A DNA stretch of 64,000 nucleotides, from assembly GCA_951799445.1 (NCBI GenBank), contig OX637288.1, positions 11,472,501-11,536,500 of the forward strand, read 5' to 3'. Positions 1-12,795 of the stretch are shown in pieces. The notes beneath the pieces were generated by a model. That model had not been told where the DNA came from, did no database searches, and saw only the letters and a program-made list of their open reading frames with translations. Position 1 is the first letter of the stretch. Every line of letters starts with the position of its first letter. A program made the translations under genes and the position numbers. Source of the DNA: Pseudisothecium myosuroides. Its lineage: Eukaryota; Streptophyta; Bryopsida; Hypnales; Lembophyllaceae.

Positions 1-852
1 GCAACATCAGGGTTGACAAGAAAAATTCAGAAATATGTTTATCCCTGCCAAAATTGGGAGCACCTAACTTAGTGTGCTGCTGATAAACTAGTCTCTATCC
101 ATATATGGTTCCCCTTAGGAATTAGAAGTGCCAGTACAGTACAGTACAATGAAATCAATGGACCTAGGGAGCCTGCCCTAGGACTTTAACTTGCTGCCTA
201 ATACTCTCATCCAAATTGGTGAAGAAGCAATCAGGCCTAACTTACACTTGCTTATTCCAACACCATCAGCTTTCCAACCTCCAGACCATAATTGAAAGCT
301 CACTGATAAATGCGAAATTCCACGAGCTGCAACCCATAAGAAAAGAAAACTTTTAGAAGGTAATATAGCAATTAGATGTTCCACATGATAGTAACTCAGA
401 TAAGCCATACGGTAGTGGATACTAAAAATGCTAGAGACCTGATTCCGTCTCCAACAGTGACAACTACTTGTGTAAGCATGACTCAGGTAAAAGTCTATGG
501 CCATTGATCTTTGAATGGAAATGGGGTTGTCACTTAGAAGTCTACACCATCCGCATTCGAAATTGCGTCAGGAATTCATTCATGGTGATAAAGATATGAT
601 CTCAACAAATTTGGCTCTTGTACTCAAAGTGATCTCTCCGCAGCTCTACACTGATCTCCCCAAAATCACTCCTACATGTATTAAAATGCGGAAAAAGACG
701 CAAATAGTATCCTCTATCTTAGTGCATAAGAGGTGCATCGTGACTTACATCGTTACAAGCGAAGCCGTTCGATAGACATGCTCCAAAAGCTGAAGATTGG
801 ACTAAAACGTCGACTTAGGAATAGAGCTCTCTTGAATCAATCGTCAGGAACT
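1..852. other. Intergenic DNA 3' of the THADA gene
   Basis: No gene is supported here. The stretch probably holds the 3' UTR of the minus-strand THADA gene next to its stop codon at 853-855. A short run of GTACA units lies near 132-148. Open frames of 86-108 codons exist on both strands, but their translations have no recognisable domain and no splice context. Confidence 0.5.
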
Positions 853-3800
853 TCACTCCACGAGAAACAAGGGCTCGAACTTATCGCAGAAAGCTAAGCC
901 CATGCTGACGCGATATGCAGCAGAACCCAAATCAATAGCCGCATGTGTTTCATATGCCTGCAAAACTTTGAACATAACATTCGACACAAGTGGATTTAAT
1001 GGTAGCTGCTGCAACAACCCGCTGATTTCCAAAAGCTGTTCTTTCAGAGTTTGGGTCTCACTGCTGACGCAAGGTCCTGCAAAGGTCAAGAGGCCTAATA
1101 ACCTGCGATAAACCATTTTAAACGCATCCTGGTGGTTGGTTACACCACCAACCCACGACATCTTCTCTTGCATTCGTATAGTCAACTCCGCACAAGACTT
1201 GGCTTCTTCAAGAAATCTGTGCCTCCACACTCCCACGAATGCTTCACCAGATGATTCGCAGTTCATCAACTGGCGTAAATGGAGGCAGCAAAGCTGCACG
1301 AACACAAGTTCCTCTTCATGGTGATTGTCAATTTCCTTGTCAAACAGGCGTCTGACCAGATCCATATCATTGACAAGGAGGGCATCTATATCCTCTGAAC
1401 CCAACACCCACTCTGCCAACACTTCCCAATATACCTGCCACGACCCAAAATGAGAGCTCAGGCATTGAAAAGCCAGCTGCACTACCCGCTCCACCTGTGA
1501 CGGAACTGCTGCATTGAAATGAGCATTCCCATTGGTTCCGGATGAAAGAGCGAGAACGTCCAAGAGGGACAGAGCGAGACTCTGCCGTAGCTCTGGATCT
1601 TCATCTTCTAAAAGTTTCACACAGACGCACCAAACCTGTAATAGGGACCTCCCGTACCACTCAGCAAATTCCAGCACAAACCCACCCTCTTTTGAAGCCA
1701 ATTTTGACGCTACCCATGGAACTTGATCCAGCAACTTAGAAGCCACAATGGCCAGTGCTGTAGCACGACGGAAATTGGCTGACTCACTTGCTGCACTATG
1801 CTCCTTCACGAGACAAATCCATTCATCAACTGCCCTCCTGACAAGCTCAGGTCGAGGATCTGCAATATTGCTGCTATGCATGACTCCGTCAGCCAGCCAG
1901 CCAAGCATCTGACTCAAGCATGCTCCCATGCACTTCATGGCCACTTCCTTGGTTTTTGTGTGTTTCGACGTCTTGTAAATATGGAGCACCCTATCCCAGA
2001 TCATCAATGAGGCTGAATCCCACGCAATAACGCTGTCCACTGGTGCTGATTTCTGCCTTTGAAACACTGACCTCCAAGCGAAAAACACATGAAGAATGCG
2101 ACGAACACACCCTGGATGTGTCTCTGAACTCAATCGCTCCACAAGCAATGGCTGCAAGTAGCTACAGATCCAACCAGCTCCTTCAGAGGTTGGTTCTGTC
2201 AAACAGAGAGAAAACTTCTTCAGAACCTTGAGAGTTGCTAGGCGGACTTCATACATTCTATGTGAAAGAGCACGGCTGAACATCAGCCCCAGATTCTTCA
2301 CTTCCGTCATATCTAATGGATTGTCTCCATTGTGTTCCATTGTGCTCACACCACTGCTCTGTGATGACCAGTTTGAGAGGATGGTAGTAAAATAGAGGTT
2401 GGCAGCTCGTTCCCGCACAAGAACCTGCATAGAGTCTTTCCAACTTGCTGCAACCTCAATTTCATCCTCTAGACACTCTGAACACAAATGCAGAAGATGC
2501 CCTCGAAGATTGCTCATAAAAGCTTCCATGGATATCAGACCTCGCGCACAAGTCTTGGCAATGCCCAACATTGCTTCCAGCATACTGAAGAATGCACCTA
2601 CTACCATGTGGCAGGGACAAAGGCGAATCGAGCCAAGCCATAGACGCCGTTCGACCTCGCTATACAGCTCTGTCACGATCATTTGGCGCTTATCAAGGTC
2701 TGGCAGTGCAGAACAATTGGAGTTCAGAAGAACTGTCATCTGCAGTAGCACCCCATGGATTGCACTGTTAGATAACGCGTTATTTGATGCGTTTCTTGCA
2801 ACTGGTAAGCTTTCTGCGAGCTTCAATAGGACTGCCGGTAAGTCATCTGACGAGACAAGGGGTGCGAGAGCACGTGACGCTAGCACTCGAACATGAAAGT
2901 TCTCCAGCGTAGCACATGAAGTCACGTAAGGACGGAACGCAGAAGGACTAAGCCAATCACCCACTCCTGAACTTATAACTGAGGGCTTCAGTCGAGACAA
3001 TATGATTAACACAGGGCCCAAGCTCGGATGTAAAGTACTTGTCATTCCATGACCCTGATATCCACCACTGCCTTCTTCATGCTGAAGTTGCAGAGTTGCT
3101 GAGCTAAGTTCTTGCAAAAGAAAGGGGTGTAATGTTGGAAATCTGCACACGTCAAATAAAATTAAAGCCTTAGACATGAACACCTCATGACCTCAATCCT
3201 GAATATTACGGAAACAATCTGCCAAATCCACTCCCGTATATTAAGAACCTTAATGATAAATATTCCAATCGATTTGAGCAAATGTCGAAAATTGGAATTC
3301 TCACCTGTGGAAAAACTCAAACCCAGTAATAGCTCGCCTTGCAGACTCACGTTTGTACACGTTCAGAAATCCGATACAACGATGCACTAGAGCTGCAAAT
3401 GCAAGTGTTGCACTGTTGCGAACTTCCCAGTAAGGACACGAGAAGGCTTGTATAGCAGTAATGAGGCCATCCGCACAGAATCCAGACGTATCAGTAGCTA
3501 AGTTGGTGTCGTGAAATGCGACCCTCATTGCGTTGAACGCATGGACGGTGGGAACTACACCTTCATCCCGCTGTTTCATCCTTGTTTGTATCTCCAGATT
3601 ATCGACGGTGTTGTCAACAACATGTACAAGATCATCCCCGTGAGAGGATTGTCCAGCATTGTCTTTGGTCGATGCAAAGACAAAAGTTCTGGACGTATCA
3701 ATCAACCATTTCATGGCCATCGGAAGGAGCTTTTTAGGTGCACCATCAGGCTCAGCCAAGAAAAGTGCAAGGAATGCTGCTGGTATGCCAGCACTTCGTC

Positions 3801-6800
3801 TCAGTAGATTATCCACTGTCTGTCCTTTGGCACCCGTTCGTTCAAGCAGCTGATTCATCCATGATTCAGGCAGCTTGTTCAATCTGCATGGGGTCAAATA
3901 TCTGGTAAAGAAAACTATCATATGGCACGCATCTCAAAAATGAATGTCAAGTACACTGCTTCTATATTTCTTTGACTCAAGCTATAAAAGCTATCCACAA
4001 TTTTATAGAGTTCATGATTTTCATGAAATTGTTCATAATGTGAACATTTGTGAAAGATGCATAGGTAGATAACCTGGGGTCTGGAGAGCGTAGAAGACGA
4101 TCACAAAGGGCAATGAAGCCCGTCCGAGTTTTGTCGATAGCACCATTGTGTTTCATGGCCAGCAGCACTTGCAAGAAGTGCGCTCCCATTGCCTCCAACT
4201 GCTCCGCATTCAGCAGCTCGCTTTTACTCTGGGACATGATCACATATCAAATCACATCAGAATATACATGCAAACCTGCATCGAGCTTGCCATAAATAAT
4301 TGTAGGAAGCAAACTCATGCCTTAAGGACAAGGCAACGCCATTCCACACCATGTTTATTGCCCACAGCATATCCTCACTTCAATAAAAATAGATTTACCC
4401 AGTGTACTATCGCAACCCTTACAAACAGGGTGGAACCCTTTCAGACTCTAACCACGTAGACAAAAAAGAACATGAACATTACGAAGAACTTAAACCTCGC
4501 TAAAAGCATTTTTGCGAATCAATAATCCTACCCCCTTACTTACCTCTTGTGATATTGCACTATCCCCTTCAGCATGGTCAGGTAGCGGTACTTCTCTCGC
4601 GATGGTTCCTAAAAGAAGGCTGACCTATAGAAGATTTTTACAGCTCCACATTCATAAGAGGAACGACATTACAGCAAATAAAATTAAACATTTTAATAAA
4701 GAACATTTTTTCACCTGGAAATAGAGGTCTATGACTGTTTCTCCTAGAATACATCGTGATGACAAGAGGCAAACAAGTCTAAGGTCATAACGTTGAAAAG
4801 GTAATATTAAATGTACAAATACAGGCGAATTGATACTGAAGCCAGGTATAACAAAATAAATACATTTCTCAAAGCAGGAAAATAAATACCGAGATCTAAA
4901 AAGAAAAGACAAAGCCAGGGAGGTCGCACCTCTTTCATCGACAGCCAACAGCCCACCATGATCATTTGCTCAACAGGGGCCACCCCCTCTCCATCCTCAA
5001 AGTCCTCTTCGTCCAGATTGACATCCATTATGTCATCCAACATACCTGCTTGAGTATCTGAAGTCATGTTAGGTGGCAGGTTAAGAGCATCGGCAGCAAC
5101 CACCCACAGAGTCAATGTGGTGACCCGCAAAAGTAGGCTTATGAGATTGTGCAAGGCTATCCTGAGACGGTGGGCACCAACTTGTACAGCAACTGAAGTC
5201 CATGGAAGCTCTTCCATTGTGTACCGGAGTGTTAGCAGTACCCCATGCACGAAACTATGAGAACAAGCCTTCACGAGGTCTTTGTCTCCCTCGTCGATCC
5301 CCCATTTCAGCCAGTCATTCAAAGACTCCACATATTCGGCTACTGCTAAGCCTATTCTATCAGGTCCTACCTCTCCACATTCTTTATCCACATCTGTAGA
5401 TGTCATCACAGTATGAACATTGACTGTCCAACCAAGGTCAAGCACATACTTGCGGAAAATGAGGCGGAGAACCAGCGCTCCTGCATCACTTTCTCGCACG
5501 CGAGGACTACTAACAAGGCCCTTAGCCCAGTGTAGGATATGTTCAATTGAGGTAGTTGACTCCAATCCTGGCAGTGGGGTCGGGTAACGCACCAGAATCC
5601 TAAACGCACTTTCTCTCAGCTTGTCCCAGCTATCCACGATTGCACCAACAATCACAAGAGTCGCTTCTGCAGATAGAAGGCCAGCTTGATAGGGCGAAAA
5701 AAACTCTGCAACAAGAGAGTTGTTTTCCATAGGCTTCGTCTGAGGTGATAGGCTCCACACCTCAATTATAGCGTTCAAAAGCTCCATGGCCATGTTTTTA
5801 CGCTCATAAGGGGCAGATGGATAGAGCGAAGACAGTAAGTACTGGCTCAACAACTGCATAAACTCCTGCATCTCAGCGATGCTCACCCCATCCTTAGAAA
5901 CCTGCTCATCATCTTCATGTTCATTTGGCTGAGGGTTGGTGGACCCTTTCTTTTGTTTCTCCGCAGCTGCAACCCTTTTCTTCTTTTTCTCATCCCCATA
6001 ACTGATGGCAGAAGTGGATACCTTCACGGGCTGAGGTTCATTTTCCAGCCGGTGCTGTCTCCATGCTGCAGTTCGAACACGATTAAAGAATTTTTTCAAG
6101 AGGCTCGTCCATCTCATTCGAAATGACGTGGATGAACACCTCATGTTTAAGGGAATTGAGAGTTTCAACATTTTCAATTCCAATGAAGAGGGCATTGATG
6201 CTGTTTTTGGGTTCAAGCATATGAGTTCTGCCGCATCAACCCGTAAGCTATCATCAAGATGAGTTAAAGCCTGCTCCAGCCATGATAGAGGGACCTGTAC
6301 AATCTCGTTTTGAATCCTCACAACAACAGCCTCGCTGAGTGATGAGGTCAAATCTCCATTGGAAACCCTTGAGACAGAACTTCCCGAGTTATGTTCTTGT
6401 TCTATATCTCCATCAATAAGAGCCAAAGAACGCGCCACCTTCAACACCGATACTACAGCTGCCACACGCTGGTGCATTGTTAGGTGAGAAGGCAAGCCTG
6501 GAGCACCCCTCAGATACTCCCAGTTCACATTGGACCTTTCTCCCCGTTTGTTAGCTCCGTCCAGTATGAATGCCAGTATAGAAACCACACTGTCCGGATC
6601 AATCCGCATAGCAACAGGTAGTGCATATGTATTAAGATTGGTCCTAAGGCGGGAATTTCCAGAAAGAAGGACGGTGAGTAGAGGAGGGATCCATAGTCGC
6701 CTGAAGGCTACATCACCTTCCATAACTCCACTGAAAGAGCTCCAGCAATCCGCTTTGAGACGCTCAAGAAATGCCTTTAAAAATGAGCTTGCAGAACAGC

Positions 6801-8613
6801 ACACGTCATCATCGGACTGTGCATGAAAAGTATCAAAGAGCAGGTTTGGGTTCATGGACAACATCTTTTCCGCACCGATCCGCACAGCTAAAGAGGCCAA
6901 AGGCACATACTTGCCCTTTCTGTAGCGTCCCTCCGCTAGTAGATTTAATGCTATCTGTTTCACAAACTCCCCGTTACTGACTTCAACGTTAGCATTGTCA
7001 TCGTTTTCCATATGTTGTGCGAACACAAACTGAACATCTACTAAGAGGTCAAAGATAGCTTGCACCTGCTTCACGGTTTGAGTAAGGGGATCTTCCCAAT
7101 TATTCCACACAATCTGCAGAATTCGAGATATCATTGTGGAAGGCAACGGTTCATATCCACTAATCAAGACTTTATGGATACTTGCTGCTTCAGCCACTCG
7201 GTCGAGTGCTTCTTGGGTTAATTTGCCGGTCACAGAAGCACGAACTTGCTGCAAGCATATTTGAAGAGCAGTCACTGTGTGAAACTTGAAGTGACTGTCC
7301 ACAGGACCTTCAGCGAGGGTACAAAGAGCAGGTAATATTCCATCATAGAGGACTGTCCACAATCTCCATGCTGGTTCTGCAGTGCTACCACCTTCGTTCC
7401 CAGTATTGGACTCAGCAGAACTGTTACTCCCACGAATAAGAAGAGGAATGCTAAGTGCTACTCGAGGCAGGGCAGTTAAGAGTCCCCGCAACACACACAG
7501 CTTGCCAAACTCAGAAAATCTGCTGACCTCAGCCAGGAAGCTACTTTGACATTGTTCCCTGATAGCAGCATCCAACATTCCAAAAGAATTGGGTCCTTCG
7601 CTAACACCATCCGCAATTGATAGTAGAGCAATACTCTGAGCTGCAGAATCGGCAAAAACTGATTTAGCCAGCAATAAAGCAACTTCCTCCTGAGAGTTCT
7701 GGAATAAGGCTGCGGCACATAGTCCCACCCCTGCGGCCACCACGCAGTCTCGAGACAGTGCTGAGGTTTGAAGTACATCTATCAGAGTTCGAACTACGGA
7801 GCCATACACCGCATGCCCAGACCGCGACCACAACTGAATGTTTTTTCCTTCCGCATTTACTGCAGACTTGTCATTTTTAATTCCCAGATCACCTGGAGTC
7901 CCTATGAAAGTTACTCCGTCTGAGCAGAAACTTGAATTCGAATCCGCATTTATGAACCACTGAGGGTAATGTTGCAGCACGTAATAAAGAGAGCCAACAG
8001 CATCTTGGGTATCCTCCATTGTATTCGGAGGGGGCCGGCCCCCTTCATTGGAGTAATCTAGCACCCAAGCTACATCGTAGCAAGCTGATAAAGTAAAAAT
8101 ATTCAAGCAAATCTCTAACACTCCTCTCAATATGCCCGGCTGTGGAAGATTGGAGACAGACAATGCAACTCCTACTAAAGAAAACCTTTGGTGCTTGATT
8201 CCGCCCTGACCATACTCCAAGCAACAACGCTTGAATGCGTTCGCTACTTTGATTTCCCAATCCTTGGATAGACGAGCCAGGGGTGTCAGCAAACCACGGT
8301 GAATGGGACGAGAGTTGTGCACAAATAGAAGCTCTGCATAAAGAAGCAGAGCTGTCTGTGCTGAAACATGACCAGATTTTAGCACGGACAGCAATACATC
8401 GGAAAGAGCTTTAGTTGCCGCAATTTGAGCAAACGTAGATGGGAGTTCTCCAAATACAAGTAGCTGCTTCGCAAAATTCGTAAATGATGCATCAGATGAC
8501 AAATCGATTGATACAGTTGCTTCTTGAAGCCGAATAACGACATTGGCCGGGAGAGAAACGGCTTGCTCCGTCCAACGCTTGCGCCGCTGACCGGCTTTCC
8601 ACCGCACTGCCAT
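853..8613 (-). CDS. THADA: THADA / Trm732 homologue (DUF2428), tRNA 2'-O-methylation adaptor
   Basis: Very large HEAT/ARM-like protein, the plant counterpart of human THADA and yeast Trm732. Trm732 partners the Trm7/FTSJ1 methyltransferase for 2'-O-methylation of tRNA position 32. I join five exons: 8613-4930, 4624-4544, 4228-4074, 3883-3305 and 3142-853. All have GT-AG borders and phases match, giving 2262 residues, close to plant homologues. The junctions restore family sequence: GCWLSMKE joins VSLLLGTI, and SPDP-R joins LNKLPESW. The motif RRSAGIP (residues 1335-1341, DNA 3781-3801) is the one known to matter for Trm732 function; PYWEVRN follows at about 1457-1463. A Lys-rich, possibly nuclear-targeting stretch lies near residue 880. 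The start is the ATG at 8611-8613 (MAVRWKAGQRRKRW resembles family N-termini). A CAG acceptor at 8625-8627 suggests a spliced 5' leader. The first coding exon is unusually long (3684 bp). Confidence 0.93.
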
Positions 8614-8932
8614 CCTGCCACCTGCAGACAAAGAGGTTCAGTCTCATCTAAAAAATTATATATCCAGTCGAAATGTGGTGTACAAGCCAATACTGCGAAT
8701 TTCACAATGCTGCGAAGTTGTACTCGACGGACAGACACAAACAAAAGCTCATTTCAAAGCCAAATGGGGAATAATTCTTGTGAAATTAACGCCCTTTCGA
8801 ACACTGAATGAGTCACCAAGGCATCAATTTGGTATCAGAAAAGAACTCCAAATCCAATTGCGCAGCTCGAGGTCCTAATAGTTCTATAGTTCGTAAGACT
8901 AGCTAACATTACTCGTGAATTGGCTGAACCTT

Positions 8933-8947
8933 AAACCCTAACCCTAA
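8933..8947 (+). promoter_or_regulatory. Double telo-box, copy 1
   Basis: AAACCCTAACCCTAA, two overlapping plant telo-box units, about 320 bp upstream of the THADA start codon. It is far too short to be an interstitial telomere. Confidence 0.5.
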
Positions 8948-9417
8948 TTGGGTTTGTTCACTCCATAATCTACAATTCCATAGCTTCTCATGAGATTTCC
9001 CTCGCTCACATTGTTCAAAATTCTTCACATCAGTAATGCATACGCTCGGTCATCGGTAAGCAGAACCAGAAAGAGCAAATCATTCGCGTTCAAAAAATTT
9101 CCAGGGAAAACATTAGAATGGACACAAAGGGAAATGTACTGACTCAGCACAACAATTCGATGACCGAAAGGCGTCTACATGAGCCCGAAGGAAGACTAGA
9201 CTGGAACAAACCTAGCTAGACCCGTAATGCTAGCTTTCTAAGTCATTTTTTCTGCAAAGACAAACAATCTAAGAGAATTTTTATAAATCTCTCTTTAAAA
9301 AAATTACAGGTGCGACGAATGGAGAAGAGGAAAGCGGATGACCTGCGCGGTGCTCCGAGCAAGCGGCACCGACAACAACGTGCGCACAGCCCCTGCCGAG
9401 TGAATTGGCTGAGCCTT

Positions 9418-9432
9418 AAACCCTAACCCTAA
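9418..9432 (+). promoter_or_regulatory. Double telo-box, copy 2
   Basis: The same AAACCCTAACCCTAA, inside the second copy of the duplicated segment. It follows directly on a 35-codon open frame whose stop codon is formed by the telo-box itself. Confidence 0.35.
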
Positions 9433-9438
9433 TTTGGG

Positions 9439-11439
9439 GTTCATCTCAACGTTCAAGTCCTGGCAACATGAAAGGGATGGATATAACTTAGTAACTTACG
9501 AACAACAAAAAATGGGTTCCTTTACAAAATGGAAAATGAAATAATTCCCATTGGTATCTGCCTTAGTCTTCACCCTACATTTATAGCATTATTTAGCTAT
9601 GTTGATTGTTCTAAGAGCCCCAAAAAATAAACAAAAATATTCTACCTCTAGGTTTGTTTTGAAATTGAGTAAATTGATTTCTAATGTTAAATAATCTTTT
9701 GTAGGTTTTGAAACTTTAAATAAAATTGGGAGGAAAATATGCAGTCTGAAGCTAACCAATTAGTGATTTGTCAGATGTTAAATCAACAAAATTAAATGTA
9801 AATCTTAATCCCCAAGACACCCTTAATTCATTTGCTCAATAATGTTATGTGACTATTCAACAATGATTTACCTATTAACCTTATTTAGTTAAGTTGATTG
9901 TTGCCAAAAATCAATTGAAAGTATTGAAGTAATATCTTTTGTTGTATTAGTGCGTGAAACTTCAACTAAGAGCTTGTTGTAAGCAAAATTGATTATTAGA
10001 GGTTTTGAAACTTTAAATTAAATATCAAAGAAAGTTAAAGATTAGCATACAATTCTTTAGACTCATTTGGTATATATTACATGAGTGAAATTTAGTACAA
10101 GCTCAACTCAATGGCTTGTTATTATTAAAATGTTATGCAAAGGGGTCTTAAATAAGTTAATGTTGTTGATTTGGCATGTACTACATCACCATGGATTACA
10201 ACCTACTACAAGGGTTTTTTACCCAAGGCACTTTCACTAACTTTGAGATCCTATTTAAGATAAATTTCATTAAAATAGCAATATTCCATATGCCAGTCTC
10301 AGACTACACAGTCTAAACTGTAAAAGTGCCATCTAAGATAGGTGTAGATTTCAAACTATGCAGCCTAAATTGTAAAAGTATCAAAGTTGCAGAATGACTA
10401 CCATTTTAACAAAAAAATTCATATTTGTTGAATATTTAGTCACTAGAAAGGCAAGATATTCTACCACTTTCCTTTCACTCTTAGGAATAGTCAACCTAGC
10501 TAGTTGAATTGTTTTTTGTATCCTACATTTTAAAGTGAATGAAATTATCAAAGTTTTTCCAATTTTTTTCCAAAACAAGATGAAACCACCCAGTTTTAAA
10601 TGAAGTTCCATGTAGTTCGATTAATGTATTAGATTTTGTCCATAATTCACAAACAATTTATATTCAATTATGCCACAATATTCAATTATGCCACAATTTA
10701 TATTCAATTATGCTACAATAATCACAAAAAATCAAAATGATTGACCAATTAGACCTTCTCAATTGCAAATCTTCTCGTAATAATTTCCATGGTCTAAATA
10801 AACCATGACTGTTTCTAGTAAGGTGGGCCCTTCCAAATGCACCACTGACCCAAAACCACCATGATTTCTCTATGTACATCTCCAAAATCAATATGAACCT
10901 ATGTGGAAGAAATGATTTCATAACATCTACCAAAAACACTTTGACCCTTTATAACTTTTGCAAACAGTATCCAAATGCATGAAAGAAAATTTGGACTCTC
11001 AAAAAGGCTACTAAAAAGCGCCCAAAGGGATCCTAGCATTACTTTCTTTTAGCCTTTGCAAGAACTTTTCCCCTATTTTTGCTAATCATTGTACTACCAA
11101 TTGTTAGAGAATTGGTATACTAACATTGGTACATGAGTAGTTTAATGGAGGAGGGCTCTGGCAATTATAATTCTATATTCAAAAGAGAATAAGAAATTGA
11201 GATGTACTCTCTTCCATTCTTGATACTCATACAAGGTGAATCTTTATTTTTGTCAAAGGTCCTTTTACTAACTCCTTAGGGCTTTGGAAATAGCTGTGCT
11301 TGTCAAACCTTGGTAGCCTTATAGAGAGTCCAAAATTTCTTTAATGGCCTTGTTTTTTGGTGCGTTAGAACCTTCTTTCACTTCCAAAGAAGAAAATATG
11401 AAAATTTAATCAATGTAATAATAGTACACAAAGTTCCCT
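9439..11439. other. AT-rich intergenic DNA with degraded repeats
   Basis: No gene seen. There is a short duplicated motif near 10300-10380 (variants of CTATGCAGCCTAAATTG). From about 10930 to 11420 the text resembles a block at 45.2-45.35 kb (for example TTTGGTGCGTTRGARCC), so it is old dispersed repeat. Confidence 0.5.
10660..10724. repeat. Short tandem repeat, TTCAATTATGCCACAA units
   Basis: Three imperfect copies of a TTCAATTATGCYACAA-type unit occur in tandem, separated by TATTTATA-like spacers. Confidence 0.7.
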
Positions 11440-12345
11440 ATGTACCTCCCAACAATTTCCATAACTTTTGACTACATGGTTAAAAAGTCATTGTATAATA
11501 TGTAATTTTTATTGCTTGGTGGATAGCCCGAGCAGTTCAAAAGAATTCTTTAAAAATCATGTTTTAAAGAAATAAATATTTGAAATTGGTTTTACATATA
11601 TATGGAGAGCTTTGAATCATTCCATTTTTTTTATTAATGAAATGAAGTTATGAGGAGACTGAGTTTGATCGTAGTTATGGAATCTTTATTCTAAAATAAA
11701 CTTTGAAGTCTTTTATTGAATTCAATTTTCAATATTTTGGAAAAAAATAAAAACATTAGGTGTAAATTTGTTTATTATAACAATACAACCATTGGGATTG
11801 GCATTTTTCAATTCCATAACTAAATTCTTAACAATTTTGTATTTTGATTTATTCTCTACTTCTTTCTACTTACTATTTTTTTTTGTATGTTGTACAAGTC
11901 CAAATGATCAAAAATTCTTTCAAGCATGTTGCCTACTTGCCTTGGAGAATGAATCCAAAGAGTTACCACCATTTTGGACATGTTTTCATACAAATGTGAC
12001 CTTGTGAAGTGTAGCTTCTTATTGCAAAATTGGATGAACAATGCAGGATGAGATTTGAATTTGGATGGAAAATTCGTTATGCCCAATTATGTGGGCAAAA
12101 ATGCATAATCAGGCATTACGGTCTAATTGCACAGCAGAACCCACCCAACAAATGAATGGGGAATTTTTTGGCAATGATTTATGTCAATTCAAACGATAAT
12201 ATCTTGCAATCCATAAGGTGAAAATTTCTGAATTTTTTTTCACATCTTTTCAAACTAGTGCACTACAAGACCCTATTGGTTACATGTATTCAAAAAAAAA
12301 TTCCCTAAAATTTGATACTTGTACTAGAAATGATTATATTGTATA
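11440..12345 (+). mobile_element. TTAA-type miniature element, family B, ends lost
   Basis: Co-linear with the complete family B elements at 51763-53549 and 61283-62203 (shared landmarks: CATAACTTTTGACTACATGG, TTGGGATTGGCATTTTTC, TAATATCTTGCAATC, ACTTGTACTAGAAATG). Both TTAA termini are missing or diverged, and about 150 bp of unrelated or scrambled sequence sits near 12030-12180. No coding capacity is visible. Confidence 0.7.
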
Positions 12346-12500
12346 AATCTTACAAATATCTATATTATAAGTGTTTATGATACATATACCTTCTATAGTG
12401 CGTGGTACCTATATTATAGGCTCAATACTCATAAGCTTGCATTTTTGAGCTCACATACTAGCACCGTTACTATCTGAGATAGGCAATGAAGTCCTTTTTT
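12345..12500. repeat. Dispersed repeat shared with 48.1-48.27 kb
   Basis: This block (CTATATTATAAGTGTTTATG through CACATACTAGCACCGTT) matches 48.11-48.25 kb in the same orientation. It contains repeated TATTATAGG motifs. Class unknown. Confidence 0.6.
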
Positions 12501-12712
12501 CACTTACGCTGTGCCACAAGCCCTAGCTCGCGTCAGTCTTGTGTAGGCAAGATCAACGCAGGAAGTTCCGATTCTTGCCAAAAATTCCGTCTCATGACTT
12601 GCTCGTTCATGACAGTGTTATCATACTAAACCAACCAAGCCAACAGCATTACCAACAGCACCCAATTCCGTTTTTTGAGTTCAGGTCCTAGCAGATGCAA
12701 TATCTGAATTTG

Positions 12713-12795
12713 CGTTTCTCGCTCATGACCGCTGTTTTTCTCCTTCAGTTTGCTATCTATCGAAGGAGAAAAACAGCAGTCATGAGCGAGAAACG
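12713..12795 (+). repeat. Near-perfect hairpin, 34-bp arms, 15-nt loop
   Basis: Arms 12713-12746 and 12762-12795 are inverted copies (CGTTTCTCGCTCATGAC... against its complement) with a single mismatch around a 15-nt loop. It could fold as a small-RNA precursor. No transposon ends are evident around it. Confidence 0.75.

Larger units (their letters stand above)
8614..9438 (-). promoter_or_regulatory. Upstream region of THADA with duplicated telo-box segment
   Basis: The region upstream of the minus-strand gene holds two copies of a ~38-bp segment at 8915-8952 and 9400-9437 (GAATTGGCTGARCCTTAAAC, then the telo-box). Plant telo-boxes (AAACCCTAA) are typical of promoters of translation-related genes, which fits a tRNA-modification factor. 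Between the copies, 9319-9426 contains a 35-codon ATG frame (MEKRKADDLRGAPSKRHR...) that runs into the second copy and stops; it may be a broken first exon. The transcription start is not visible. Confidence 0.4.

Noticed and set aside
178..504. 108-codon minus-strand frame downstream of THADA
   Set aside because: No domain, no splice context and unremarkable composition; treated as chance.
8614..8631. N-terminal extension of THADA from a TTG codon (SAGGR before MAVRW)
   Set aside because: The codon at 8629-8631 is TTG, and CAG at 8625-8627 looks like an intron acceptor; the ATG at 8611-8613 gives the family-like N-terminus.
8933..9432. Interstitial telomeric repeat
   Set aside because: Only two CCCTAA-type units per site; these fit promoter telo-boxes instead.
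11768..12086. Frames of ~76-79 codons on both strands
   Set aside because: They lie in family B repeat sequence that is non-coding in all other copies.
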